From assembly GCA_026014735.1 (NCBI GenBank), contig JAOZHT010000001.1, positions 744,001 to 808,000 of the forward strand: a stretch of DNA of 64,000 bases, given 5' to 3'. This DNA comes from Candidatus Bathyarchaeota archaeon (GTDB lineage Archaea > Thermoproteota > Bathyarchaeia > Bathyarchaeales > Bathycorpusculaceae). Positions 17,237-25,856 of this stretch are shown piece after piece. The position numbers and the translations under genes were made by a program. Below the pieces are notes generated by a model. That model searched no databases. It was not told the DNA's origin and saw nothing but the letters and a program-made list of their open reading frames with translations. Positions within the stretch are counted from its first letter, which is position 1. Each line of letters begins with the position of its first letter.

Positions 17237-17274
17237 CTATAAATAGAGGGGGGATAGAGCTTTGCAAGCAACAG
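17237..17274 (-). repeat. Dispersed TATA/G-tract motif, copy 2
   Basis: The plus strand reads CTATAAATAGAGGGGGGATA, then GAGCTTTGCAAGCAACAG. The same layout (TATA-like palindrome, G tract, TAGAG, then GCAACAG) recurs at 20816-20854 and 42477-42516. It lies about 70 bases after the minus-strand gene ending at 17345. Confidence 0.6.
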
Positions 17275-17344
17275 CAACCGTCTCTATAACGGTTTATGTG
17301 CCGAAGAAAAAGCCACTCCAAAGAGGCGATATCAAAAACCGGGG

Positions 17345-17587
17345 TTAGGAAAGTTGCTGCGGATTATTGGGTAAACCCTCTTTTTCCATGTCTAGGCGCA
17401 GAAAGCGGTGTTTGCATTTGGTGTCTTTGCAGCCGTAGAGGAGCAGGTTGGGGTTGCTCTGGTTTAAAGCCAGAATCTCCGCTGCTGATTTACAGTTGAA
17501 GCAGCGTTGCCCCCGAACTTGCCCGTTAAGCATAAAGCCTTCCTCGAGCAAAACGCTCCATGATTTCTCCTTAATTGTGCTAAGCAA
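17345..17587 (-). CDS. Small cysteine-containing protein, unknown
   Basis: The frame encodes up to 80 residues with cysteines arranged CFNC...GCKDTKC, which could bind zinc. No family was recognised. The start is uncertain: TTG 17587 gives the full frame, while ATG 17533 is preceded by GAGGAAGG at suitable spacing. It lies in the same orientation as the membrane protein upstream at 17674 and is followed by the paired TATA/G-tract motifs. Confidence 0.55.
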   Translation of the reverse strand: MLSTIKEKSWSVLLEEGFMLNGQVRGQRCFNCKSAAEILALNQSNPNLLLYGCKDTKCKHRFLRLDMEKEGLPNNPQQLS

Positions 17588-17673
17588 AAAACCGCATTCC
17601 TGATGTATATGTGCAAATGCCTTGGCGACTTAAAACATTTTGTTGGTTACCCGCAACAACCACATCAACCGCT

Positions 17674-18549
17674 TCAACATGGTTTTTTGAGAAGAAAACC
17701 AAGGCCCAACACAACCAAACTGGAGGCCCAGAAATCAGTCAACCAAAGATAACTGAGGTAGCCACCGCTAAAAGCAGCAACCAGCAGGTAAACCAGAAAA
17801 TACGCGCCTACAAAACACAGCCCAACACCTAAAACTCGGCGGTGATAACCGGCTTTGCCTTTCATCGTTGGGAAGAGGGCAAAGAGCACAAGCAGGGCGC
17901 CTACAAGCAGGGTAATTATGGAGTTAGCTGAGCCTATAAGCAAAATGGGACTGGCTGAATCGGCGGGAAGGGCGTAGAGGCTAAAGAGGAAATGCTTGAT
18001 CCACAAGGCAAAGGTGAAGGTGACGGCGCAGAGGGCAAACCATTTTTTTATGCCAAGGTTCAGTTGTGGGCTGCGGAGTTTAATGTAGAGGGCAAGGAAG
18101 GCAGGGGTGATTAGGAGGGCTTGCAGGATGTAGGAGGAAGCGGCAAGGTGATAGGCCATTGAGGCATTAGGCGAGAAAAGCTCCAAGCCTATAAATGGAA
18201 TAAAGAAGAGATAGTAGAGACCTTCAAGCAGAATGGCTTTACGCAGCAGGGCAAACCGCGGAGTTCTCCGCCACAGCAGCCACATAGTAAAAGCCAAAAG
18301 CAGGCAAGCCCCGCTGAACCGCACAAACAACCCGACCTCACCCACCAACTCGGAGAATAACCAGTAAACCTTCCAAAAATCAAACCCGTGCTCGGAAACG
18401 TAGGCGGCGACAGTTTGATAAATCCGGTAATCAGCAGAAAAAGAATTCAACAGCAAGCAGAGAAGGTACACAAAAAATGCGCCGACAACAACGCATAGGA
18501 AGGGAGCTAGTTGCCTTGTGGCTTTGGTTATCGTCTGTGTGCTTTCCAT
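17674..18549 (-). CDS. Multi-pass membrane protein, unknown
   Basis: The 291-residue protein has about eight hydrophobic helices, starting at about residue 17 (LCVVVGAFFVYLLCLLL). Short charged loops separate the helices and the protein ends in LKKPC. No catalytic or transport motif was recognised. The start ATG 18549 is followed by a hydrophilic stretch of 15 residues. An AT-rich region upstream probably holds the promoter. Confidence 0.8.
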   Translation of the reverse strand: MESTQTITKATRQLAPFLCVVVGAFFVYLLCLLLNSFSADYRIYQTVAAYVSEHGFDFWKVYWLFSELVGEVGLFVRFSGACLLLAFTMWLLWRRTPRFALLRKAILLEGLYYLFFIPFIGLELFSPNASMAYHLAASSYILQALLITPAFLALYIKLRSPQLNLGIKKWFALCAVTFTFALWIKHFLFSLYALPADSASPILLIGSANSIITLLVGALLVLFALFPTMKGKAGYHRRVLGVGLCFVGAYFLVYLLVAAFSGGYLSYLWLTDFWASSLVVLGLGFLLKKPC

Positions 18550-18762
18550 AAATTGATTTTTGTGTTCTTAATATTATTATTTTTGGTTTTGAAATTGTAC
18601 AGTTATTTTGCAACATACATCAAGTTATCTGTAACTTAGCCTACTATAGATTCGATGATGGGTATCAGGCGAATCAGAGGTAAATACCGCGTCTTCGAGG
18701 GTTTGCGTTAGGTTTAGAACTACTTATTTATGATTCAGAGGTTGCCTTCATAAGTCAGTTAT

Positions 18763-18993
18763 ATGGCTTGCACATATTTGGAGTACGTTAATAATTTGAG
18801 GATGTGTGTGAGTATGAAGCAATTTGCGGAAAAAAACAGAAAAGAACTTGAGGCAAAATTCGCCAACGTTTTCGATGAACAAATCAATTATTTGTCAACC
18901 GAATTGCGTGATATATTGCTAGATGACATGGTGACTGCCTTCGAAAATAGATTAAACGTGTTAAACAACATCATAGAAAAATCAGCCAACTAA
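18763..18993 (+). CDS. Small helical protein, unknown
   Basis: The frame gives 76 residues. The conserved-looking part starts at MKQFAEKNRKELEAKF and is amphipathic helical with alternating Leu/Ile, so it may form a coiled coil or dimer. A later start (GTG 18808 or ATG 18814) is possible because GAGG lies just before it. TTATTTAT at 18723 could be the TATA box. It precedes a winged-helix gene in the same direction. No family was recognised. Confidence 0.6.
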   Translation: MACTYLEYVNNLRMCVSMKQFAEKNRKELEAKFANVFDEQINYLSTELRDILLDDMVTAFENRLNVLNNIIEKSAN

Positions 18994-19079
18994 ACGCCAC
19001 CATGGTTAATAATACTGATTACCAATCCATAAACGATAAATATAAAGAAACAAGAAAATAGACAAAAGAGGAAACACAA

Positions 19080-19373
19080 GTGCGCCGATCAAAACTGGAA
19101 ATGTATGTCGACATTCTGACGGTACTCGCTCACCGAGGACCCTTAAAGCTAACACACGTAATGTACAAAGCCAACGTCAACTGCAGCGTACTCAAAGAAT
19201 ACCTCGACTTCCTAATGAAACAAGGTCTAGTCGAGGAACGTACCATCGGCAAACGCCGAGTAGTCTTCGCCATCACCCAACGCGGCATTACAGTTCTAAA
19301 GTACTTCAAGGAACTAAAACAGGTCTTGCCTATCGTCGAAGAAGCACGAAACCAAGCACCAGTTCCCTTCTAA
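19080..19373 (+). CDS. Winged-helix DNA-binding protein (HTH_45-like)
   Basis: The 97-residue protein is a single winged helix: KLEMYVDILTVLAHRGPLKL, a recognition-helix region around NVNCSVLKEYLDFLMKQGLV, and a wing with RVVFAITQRG. This layout is typical of the archaeal ArnR1-like/PF14947 group. The GTG start is preceded by AAAGAGGAAA. It lies upstream of the HTH-MinD pair in the same direction but is 190 bases away. Confidence 0.85.
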   Translation: MRRSKLEMYVDILTVLAHRGPLKLTHVMYKANVNCSVLKEYLDFLMKQGLVEERTIGKRRVVFAITQRGITVLKYFKELKQVLPIVEEARNQAPVPF

Positions 19374-19564
19374 ACCCCCATCTTCCCAACAACATTTTCC
19401 TTTACTGCTTTTCAAACTAATTCCCTTCTTAACCGTCACAGTGTTTTTCTGGTTAACTTTTTTTGGTTTCATCCATCTGTAGTTCAGTATCGCAAGACTT
19501 AATAAACAGTAATGGTTTTAGTATACAACAATAGTACAGATGAAATACAATTCAGGGATAATGC

Positions 19565-19951
19565 GTGATAAGAAACGACCTGTCTAGTAAAAAGCCGCTG
19601 AGCATACTTGAGAAGATAGAAGAAAATCTTGTCAAGCTTAACGAGAAGATGGAAGTCATGATTGAGATTCAGAAAAACGGATCCGGGGAGACTTCTCGGG
19701 TTATGCCTAGCGTGCCTGATGCATCCTTGGATGTTATGACTCTGCTTTCTATGCCTGATCATCTGCGAAAGACCGCCATGACTATTTGTCGATGCAGCCG
19801 CGCGACTGCAGAGGAAGTTGCGGGTCAGACGCAGCGTGCCAGGGCGGTTGAGAGTGCGTATCTTAATCAGCTGGTCATTATGGGTTATGTAAAGAAGGAA
19901 CGTAGGGGTAGAAAGGCATACTTTTACATAGATAGGGAAACACAGAGTTGA
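19565..19951 (+). CDS. HTH-domain protein coupled to MinD-like ATPase
   Basis: The 128-residue protein has an N-terminal coiled coil (ILEKIEENLVKLNEKMEVM), a short linker and a C-terminal winged-helix region (LRKTAMTICRCSRATAEEVA to KKERRGRKAYFYID). It ends five bases before the ATPase gene, implying joint translation and probably a physical partnership. It may link the ATPase to DNA, as ParB-type or other adaptors do, but it is not a ParB homologue. Confidence 0.8.
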   Translation: MIRNDLSSKKPLSILEKIEENLVKLNEKMEVMIEIQKNGSGETSRVMPSVPDASLDVMTLLSMPDHLRKTAMTICRCSRATAEEVAGQTQRARAVESAYLNQLVIMGYVKKERRGRKAYFYIDRETQS

Positions 19952-19955
19952 GTTT

Positions 19956-20735
19956 ATGAGCAAAATCATTGCTGTTCACAGCTACAAGGGCGGTACCGGT
20001 AAAACCTCGATGTCAGTTAACTTGGCGGCGACATTTGCCAAGATGGGGAAACGAGTTTGCCTCTTTGATTTGGACTTCCGTGCACCCAGCTTGTTTGCTA
20101 TCCTTAAAGCCCAAAACATCGAACACTGGTTTAACGATTACCTAAACAGCACCTGCGAAATCAACCAAGCCATAGTGGACCTTAGCAGCAGACTTACGGG
20201 CACCGGAAAATTCTATGCTTGCCTTGCCAACCCATCCACCGAAGCCATCCGCGACATGTCCAGCAAAGACCGCAAATGGGAAATGCGGGCGCTCGGACGG
20301 CTCTTGGCGCTGCGGGAAGTGCTGCTTCGGGACCAAAAATTCGATTACCTAGTCTTTGACACCAGCCCAGGTCTTCAGTACTCCTCAATTAACGCCATTG
20401 TAGCCGCAGACTTCGTGGTGGTGGCGACAACCGGCGACCGCAGCGATGTAGACGGCACCAAACGCATGCTAGCAGAACTCTACAACCTCTTCGAGAAGAA
20501 AACCGGGTTGGTACTAAACAAGGTTCTTGACCCCTCCGCGACTTCACGCAAAGCCGAAATGGCCGCAAAAATCAAAACCGACTACCAAGTTCCACTGCTA
20601 GGCATAATGCCCTGCTTCTGCGAGGTTCTACGTGCCGAAGGCAACTTCATCTTCGTCCAAGACAAACCCGATCACCCCTTCACAAAAATCGTTTCAGAGA
20701 TGGCTAAAAAAATCGACACCGACCAAGTCAACTAA
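19956..20735 (+). CDS. MinD/ParA-family P-loop ATPase
   Basis: The 259-residue ATPase has the deviant Walker A KGGTGKTS (residues 11-18), FDLDFRAPS (switch/Walker A' region) and FDTSPG (Walker B). The C-terminus lacks an obvious amphipathic membrane-targeting helix. ParA/MinD ATPases position proteins or DNA through nucleotide-dependent dimerisation. The partner here is the HTH protein immediately upstream. No partner septum or parS elements were noticed. Confidence 0.92.
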   Translation: MSKIIAVHSYKGGTGKTSMSVNLAATFAKMGKRVCLFDLDFRAPSLFAILKAQNIEHWFNDYLNSTCEINQAIVDLSSRLTGTGKFYACLANPSTEAIRDMSSKDRKWEMRALGRLLALREVLLRDQKFDYLVFDTSPGLQYSSINAIVAADFVVVATTGDRSDVDGTKRMLAELYNLFEKKTGLVLNKVLDPSATSRKAEMAAKIKTDYQVPLLGIMPCFCEVLRAEGNFIFVQDKPDHPFTKIVSEMAKKIDTDQVN

Positions 20736-20815
20736 ATTCCCGCTTGACGCTACATTCCTTTCTTTTCTGAAAAGGGCTTTTTCTTTACTATCTACTGTAG
20801 CTACATAGCGTAGTC

Positions 20816-20854
20816 ACTGTTGCTCTGCTGCCTCTATCCCCCCTCTATTTATAG
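20816..20854 (+). repeat. Dispersed TATA/G-tract motif, copy 3
   Basis: The plus strand reads ACTGTTGCTCTGCTGCC, then TCTATCCCCCCTCTATTTAT. On the opposite strand this is CTATAAATAGAGGGGGGAT followed by AGAGGCAGCAGAGCAACAGT. It lies 80 bases downstream of the MinD-like gene and matches copy 4 over about 40 bases. Confidence 0.65.
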
Positions 20855-21024
20855 TCAAAAAAGCGGGTGGAAAAGGCTGCTTTTTTCGTTTACATTGTTT
20901 CTCTATACCTGAAAGGAAGCGGCAGAGATTTTCTAAATGCTTGTCGCTTAATTAGATAAGGTTTTTTATGTTTTATTAAAGTGGTTTCAACGGGTCGCTT
21001 GATGGCTTGGCGGCGGCATGCGGT

Positions 21025-21357
21025 TTAGCGGTTCATGATGTCTGCGAGGGCTAAAACGAAATCTTCGATGCAGTCGAAGGTTTGCCCAAACTGCAGCGTC
21101 GAGGTTATCGTGGTAACGGGGGTTTCTCCGCTGACGAGCATATGTGTGGCGTTCTGGTTATGTTTTAGATTCACTTTCAGGGTCGAGCCATATGATGTGA
21201 GGGTGTCTGCTGTTTTAATGGTTATTTGATGGGTGGCTACGTCTTGGCCCAGGATTTCCCAGTCGAATTCATCGACTGCTTTGTGTATCGCTTTCCACAC
21301 TGAATCGAGGGGGAAATCAATGTCGACTTCCTTTGTTTGTTCCCTAAGATAAGCCAT
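21025..21357 (-). CDS. Small alpha/beta protein, unknown
   Basis: The 110-residue protein starts MAYLREQTKEVDIDFPLDSVW and has alternating strand and helix character, with a GSTLKVNLKH strand pair and a final helix FVLALADIMNR. The VWKAIHKAVDEFDWEI segment resembles lipid/START-like small domains, but the resemblance is too weak to name a family. The gene stands alone, convergent with the MinD operon. Confidence 0.65.
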   Translation of the reverse strand: MAYLREQTKEVDIDFPLDSVWKAIHKAVDEFDWEILGQDVATHQITIKTADTLTSYGSTLKVNLKHNQNATHMLVSGETPVTTITSTLQFGQTFDCIEDFVLALADIMNR

Positions 21358-21558
21358 ACTTATCCAGCAGAACTCTGTTTGCCCAATGTAATATCTTTTA
21401 TTTCAATCCAGCCTTCGCAGCCAAATACGGCTAACCCTGTATGCATGTTGCCATTTGCCATTAGATTTTGGACACTTGTTCATACAGCATGTTGCCACAT
21501 ACTGCTATAAACTCCTGCCTTCCACGGTATAGTGGTGATTTTCTTGGTAGTCGAACAT

Positions 21559-22011
21559 ATGATGGAAAAAGCAAGCGGCAGAACTATGGGACCCGTGGAC
21601 TATCTAATTGTGGGGTTCCCGGGAAACAAATTCAACGGCAAAATCGTGCCTGAAATGGTGGATCTGGAGAGGCGCGGCATAATTCGTGTAATCGACTTAG
21701 TCTTCGTTACAAAAGACGCCAACGGAGCAATCTTTGTTACTGAAGCAAGAGACCTGCAGGGTGATGAGGGTAGAGCGTTTGAGAAGTTAGCTGGTAACCT
21801 TAAGGAGTGGTTCTATGAAGGTGACATAAACGCGTTGGGCGAGTCGTTGCCTAATGAGAGTTCAGCGGCTTTGTTGTTGTTCGAGAACCTTTGGGCTATA
21901 CGCTTTAAAGAGGCATTGATTGATTCGGATGCTGTCTTAATCGATATGGGCCGTATTCCCCCGGAGAATCTGGACAAAGTCAGAGCGTTATTCGATGAAG
22001 GAGGCGACTAA
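21559..22011 (+). CDS. DUF6325-family protein
   Basis: The protein contains MGPVDYLIVGFPGNKFNGKI and LERRGIIRVIDLVFVTKDANG, the signature of the DUF1269/DUF6325 proteins, and ends with RIPPENLDKVRALFD. The start is uncertain: GTG 21532, ATG 21559 or ATG 21586. It is followed after two bases by a SHOCT-domain gene, a pairing common in bacteria. The function is unknown. Confidence 0.85.
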   Translation: MMEKASGRTMGPVDYLIVGFPGNKFNGKIVPEMVDLERRGIIRVIDLVFVTKDANGAIFVTEARDLQGDEGRAFEKLAGNLKEWFYEGDINALGESLPNESSAALLLFENLWAIRFKEALIDSDAVLIDMGRIPPENLDKVRALFDEGGD

Positions 22012-22013
22012 TC

Positions 22014-22295
22014 TTGCGCGGTAGAGGATTAATGCTTGTGGGCGGAATGGCTATGGGACGAGCTTCTGCCCAGCGACAAGCTCAAGCACAGCAGCAGGCG
22101 TATAATCAGGGCGCACAGGCGCAGCAACAGCAAAGCCAGCAGGCACAGCAAGTTCCACCTGCACAACCCGCTCAGCAGACTGCACCCCAACAGGAAGATA
22201 CCATTGCTCAACTGCAGAAACTAGGTGAACTGCACAGCTCCGGTGTACTGTCAGATGAAGAATTCGCTGCGGCAAAAAAGAAACTGATAGGTTAG
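22014..22295 (+). CDS. SHOCT-domain protein with Gln/Ala-rich linker
   Basis: The 93-residue protein has a short hydrophobic N-terminus (GLMLVGGMAMG), a Gln/Ala-rich low-complexity middle, and a C-terminal SHOCT helix pair (IAQLQKLGELHSSGVLSDEEF, then AAAKKKLIG). The TTG start is two bases after the DUF6325 stop, behind GGAGGCGAC. SHOCT domains mediate oligomerisation or attachment. Confidence 0.85.
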   Translation: MRGRGLMLVGGMAMGRASAQRQAQAQQQAYNQGAQAQQQQSQQAQQVPPAQPAQQTAPQQEDTIAQLQKLGELHSSGVLSDEEFAAAKKKLIG

Positions 22296-22387
22296 CGCCC
22301 CAGAAGCTTGCATTATCGCCTTGTTCTGCGCAAGCTCCCTTGTTTATTTCCATTAATTTGATTTTGAAAAACGCGGAGGTGAATTTA

Positions 22388-22738
22388 TTGACTGAACCAT
22401 CGTATGAAACTACATCCACAACAACTTCTTCTGGCCGCAACATTGGCTCAGCTATGGCTTTCATCGGTAGCATAATTTTGATTATCGTCGGCGGCTTAGC
22501 GATGCTTGGGATTTTTGCTTTGATATGGTATCCGTTGTATGCTTTGGCTGCGTTCTGGTGGGGACTTGCCATTCTGATCATTGGTTTTCTGGCGCTTGGC
22601 GCGTCGAGGTGGGTTAATAATGTCGGCGCTGCGCTTTGGCTGATTCTTCTTGCTATAATCGCGGGCATTTTTGGGGCATGGTGGGGCTCATGGCTCATCG
22701 GTCTTGGAGCCATCATCGGCTTGGTGACAAGAAGATAA
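22388..22738 (+). CDS. Small membrane protein, three to four helices
   Basis: The roughly 116-residue protein starts at TTG 22388, six bases after a perfect GGAGGTGA. A polar Thr/Ser-rich N-terminus is followed by hydrophobic helices (IILIIVGGLAMLGIFALIW and later ALWLILLAIIAGIFG) and a basic end VTRR. It follows the DUF6325-SHOCT pair in the same direction, so it may be the membrane component of the same unit (inference). Confidence 0.78.
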   Translation: MTEPSYETTSTTTSSGRNIGSAMAFIGSIILIIVGGLAMLGIFALIWYPLYALAAFWWGLAILIIGFLALGASRWVNNVGAALWLILLAIIAGIFGAWWGSWLIGLGAIIGLVTRR

Positions 22739-22999
22739 CGCCGCCAAGCCCCCATAATCATTAACTCCCGATTTATTGATCTCAAAATTTCCTGCAGCCG
22801 GCACCTGCAACTTTTTTTGGAATTCTAGTTTTGGAAGCAAAGTATCGTTTTAACTCGTCTAATTCCCAGATGGTATGCTGCGTTTGGCAGGCGCTGGAAA
22901 ACTGCTTTTTTGGGGTGGGACGGCTTTTTTGTGGTCTGTAGCTTGCTTTGGAAATGTAGAGTTTATTAGGTAGTTTTTAGTTTGTTCGTTGCGCTATAC

Positions 23000-23073
23000 G
23001 CGGTAATAGTACAGCTTGGTTAGTACATAGGCTTGCCAAGTCTAGGACCCGGGTTCAAATCCCGGTTACCGCA
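23000..23073 (+). tRNA. tRNA-Gly (GCC)
   Basis: The cloverleaf has acceptor GCGGTAA/TTACCGC, D arm GTAC/GTAC, anticodon stem TAGGC/GTCTA around loop TTGCCAA (anticodon GCC) and T arm CCGGG/CCCGG with loop TTCAAAT. Discriminator A is at 23073. The following bases are CTT, so CCA is not encoded, unlike tRNA-Asn in this window. Confidence 0.96.
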
Positions 23074-23225
23074 CTTCCATTCTTAACTCGATTTGAGTCG
23101 TTGTCTCTTTTGTCTGGCTAATGGAGAGTGGAAATCAACCAGATTTTTTTTAGTTTAGTCAAAAATGGCTATGCCTGGAAGCTTTTATCTTGGTTTAAAC
23201 AAAAAAAAGAAAAGGGAAGGAAATT

Positions 23226-25796
23226 TTAGGGCTTTTTTCTTGTAACCAGCAATGCCAGAATAGCGCCGACCACGATTATGGTCACGATGATTCCAGCTAT
23301 TCCGGGTAGCAGGTAGGTTTCGGAAGCTGTAGCAACGGGTATTGGGCTTGGTGTCGGTGTTGCTGGTGCGGGGTCCACTGCAAATGCTGTTTCTGCCTGT
23401 GAGGGCCAATAGGATTCGCTGCCTGCGAATGAGGCGTATACTACGAATTTGCCTTCTATGTCTGGTGTCCACTGGTAGCTGTATGCTCCGTTAGAGTCTG
23501 TTGTTGTAACGCCGATTTCTCGGTAGTTGCCGTTGTCATCTACGACGCTTAACGTCACTGGAACGCCTGTTGTATTGGCTGGCCGTGGCTTCTGCATGTA
23601 GACGTATTCCATCCATTCGCCCATGCTTTCGTCGGATACTGCTGGTACGCCGTTGGGGAATCTGGCTGCCTGTTCATTCTGCTTTGTGCCTGCTGCAATA
23701 TCAGTTACTGTTCCGCTGATAACCAGTGATCTGCCGAATTCTATGGATGCTTTAGGTGCATCTACCGTCATTTGGCTGGGTCCTTTGCCGACACAGTATA
23801 TCTGTGAGTCATAGCAGTTGAGGTAGACGAAGAAGCCGTCTGCGACAAGGTCACTTTGGCCCACGTACATACCTGTGCCCCAACCCATCATAGTCCAGAT
23901 TTCTTCACCTGTGGTAGCGTTGATGCATCGGTATTGCGCGTCTTTGTAGAAGGGTGAGTCAGGCGAGTGCTCGGTTGTGCCTAAAATGATTTTTCCGTCA
24001 GCCACAACGTCCGCGAAGATCGGGTACACTCCCCAGGCTGTTTCCAGACCCGAGTAGGTTGTGTTGCCTGGTCCGCCGTTGCCGTATGTCCAAATTAAAT
24101 CTCCCGTTTTAATGTCGTAGCAGTGCATTATGCCATCAAAGCCAGAAACGTAGAGGTTTCCGTAAGCCGCAATAGTGGTGCTTCGCATGGTGTCCCATTT
24201 TGCATCTTCAGGTTGCACATCCCATATCATGCTTCCATCGGTGAGGCTGTAGCCGGTGAGCCTTAGGTTCTCTTTGTCCTGCATGGTAAATACGCCTGCG
24301 TCTCCATCGATTGCCATGATTTTCCTTGTTGCGTTGTCTGGTGCTGCCTTGTAGAACTTGTTCCACAGGATTTGTCCTTGGGAGCCTTCCTTTATGCTGA
24401 TTGCGGTTACGTTCATGCCTGCCTGCGGGTCTCTTGGGCCGCCCATGCTTCCTTGTGTGAGCAGCAGAAGCTGTCCTGGAACTAAATGTCTGTTCACGGT
24501 CCATGTGCCTGAACTCAGTGACGGGATCGTAACGTTCCAGTCATAACGTGCTGCGGTTCCTGCATCTATGGTTCCTGTGTTTTCCACTGTGAATACTTTG
24601 GATGAGTTCCATTGGCCTAACCATTTTCCCGCGGAGTTATAGATGTATCGTAGGACTTCTCCCTGTGATCCAGCAGCTGCAGCTAAGCTTGAGGGCACGT
24701 TTGTTATGTTAAGTCCCATGACTCTGCCCGTTGCCGGGTCGTATGCTCTGGCAAAGTTCAACGTGAATAGATAACCATTGGGTGGAACGCCGTGTTGATT
24801 CATCATGTCGTATGAGTAGAGGTAGCCAGCAACTGGTTTTCCAACTGAGGCTATTGTGGTGTAGTTAACTCGCCAAATTTCTTCTCCTGTGCGTAAGTCA
24901 ACGCATATGTAGTCGCCGCCGCTGCCTGAGTTGCCCCATGGTTCAAGATAGGATAGTCTTCCGTTCATAACGACTGCTTCAGTGAATCTTACGTTGTAGG
25001 AGCCGCCCATGTAGTAAGTTTTGCCTAAGACATCATAGCTGCCACCGCCGACGACGCCGCCGTCCTGTATGGGGCGTGTCCACATTATGTGTGGGCTGTT
25101 TGGTAATGTGCCGTCTGGTTGGTATCTGCCGTAGCCGCCTTGGGTGTCGCATGTCGAGGTTGCGCCTTGTGTGCCGCTGTCTCCGATGCGGATGAATGGG
25201 GGATTAAGCCAGTTAGAGGAGATCTTCCACCAGTCAGTGTTTTGTCCTTCTATGGGCCGCGTCCAGTATTCAGTGGGTAAGGGGAAGCCTAGAATGGGTG
25301 CAGTAACGGGGTCCTCTTGTACTGTTATTGTCGTTGTGTCGTTGGCCGGCTTGAAGTAATCGTTTGTCCAGCTGCTTACCGCTGTAGCATTCCATGTGAA
25401 CTTTTGGCCTTTGTATTGGAATAGCAGAGTATAGTTGCCTACTTGGGTGGGTGTGAAGAAATATGATTGTACGCCAGTTGTATCCACGACTACTGGCCAC
25501 TCGGTTACTTCGGTGGTGCCGTCTGGCTTTGTAATCGTGAGTACATAGTCGTGTCGTCGGTAATCGTTGCCTTCAGCTGAGGAGGGCATGGGTGCATCGA
25601 CCCACATGAAGACACTCACTTGTTGTCCTGCGCCGACTAGTGTAGGCTGTGCTACTACGAACGCAAAGGATGGGATCTCCCAGGCGGGTGAGTGCGCGTT
25701 TGTGGCTGGGAACTGTATTATTTGAACGCTGATTGTTACGATTAGAATTGTTGCAATTACTGTAGCTATTGCTCTTTTATTCGAGAATTTCTTCAA
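23226..25796 (-). CDS. Secreted, membrane-anchored PQQ-like beta-propeller protein
   Basis: The 856-residue protein has a signal peptide (AIATVIATILIVTISVQIIQ), an Ig-like N-terminal domain with a ligand-like WVDAPMPSSAEGNDY segment, and propeller blades with repeated W-type motifs (TGEEIW, TGDLIWTYGNGGPGN). A second Ig-like domain follows (VPVTLSVVDDNGNYREIGVT), then a low-complexity PTPSPIP linker and a C-terminal transmembrane helix (LPGIAGIIVTIIVVGAILAL) with RKKP. The layout suggests the protein is held in the membrane with the propeller outside. TTG 25796 follows AAAAGGAGAAA. It is a paralogue of the gene at 1-2322. Confidence 0.93.
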   Translation of the reverse strand: MKKFSNKRAIATVIATILIVTISVQIIQFPATNAHSPAWEIPSFAFVVAQPTLVGAGQQVSVFMWVDAPMPSSAEGNDYRRHDYVLTITKPDGTTEVTEWPVVVDTTGVQSYFFTPTQVGNYTLLFQYKGQKFTWNATAVSSWTNDYFKPANDTTTITVQEDPVTAPILGFPLPTEYWTRPIEGQNTDWWKISSNWLNPPFIRIGDSGTQGATSTCDTQGGYGRYQPDGTLPNSPHIMWTRPIQDGGVVGGGSYDVLGKTYYMGGSYNVRFTEAVVMNGRLSYLEPWGNSGSGGDYICVDLRTGEEIWRVNYTTIASVGKPVAGYLYSYDMMNQHGVPPNGYLFTLNFARAYDPATGRVMGLNITNVPSSLAAAAGSQGEVLRYIYNSAGKWLGQWNSSKVFTVENTGTIDAGTAARYDWNVTIPSLSSGTWTVNRHLVPGQLLLLTQGSMGGPRDPQAGMNVTAISIKEGSQGQILWNKFYKAAPDNATRKIMAIDGDAGVFTMQDKENLRLTGYSLTDGSMIWDVQPEDAKWDTMRSTTIAAYGNLYVSGFDGIMHCYDIKTGDLIWTYGNGGPGNTTYSGLETAWGVYPIFADVVADGKIILGTTEHSPDSPFYKDAQYRCINATTGEEIWTMMGWGTGMYVGQSDLVADGFFVYLNCYDSQIYCVGKGPSQMTVDAPKASIEFGRSLVISGTVTDIAAGTKQNEQAARFPNGVPAVSDESMGEWMEYVYMQKPRPANTTGVPVTLSVVDDNGNYREIGVTTTDSNGAYSYQWTPDIEGKFVVYASFAGSESYWPSQAETAFAVDPAPATPTPSPIPVATASETYLLPGIAGIIVTIIVVGAILALLVTRKKP

Positions 25797-25842
25797 TTAT
25801 TTTTTCTCCTTTTATTTTTCGGTGTATCGTTGTTAGTTGATT

Positions 25843-25856
25843 ATGTTTATAAAAAA
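25843..25856 (-). promoter_or_regulatory. TATA-box promoter of the second beta-propeller gene
   Basis: Minus strand GTTTTTTATAAACAT lies about 50 bases before the start codon, with a ribosome binding site between. The layout is the same as at the first paralogue. Confidence 0.4.

Noticed and set aside
22083-22190. CAG/CAA microsatellite
   Set aside because: It encodes the Gln/Ala-rich linker of the SHOCT protein and is imperfect.
22051-22785. Long minus-strand frame opposite the SHOCT and membrane protein genes
   Set aside because: The plus-strand genes have recognised domains and ribosome binding sites.
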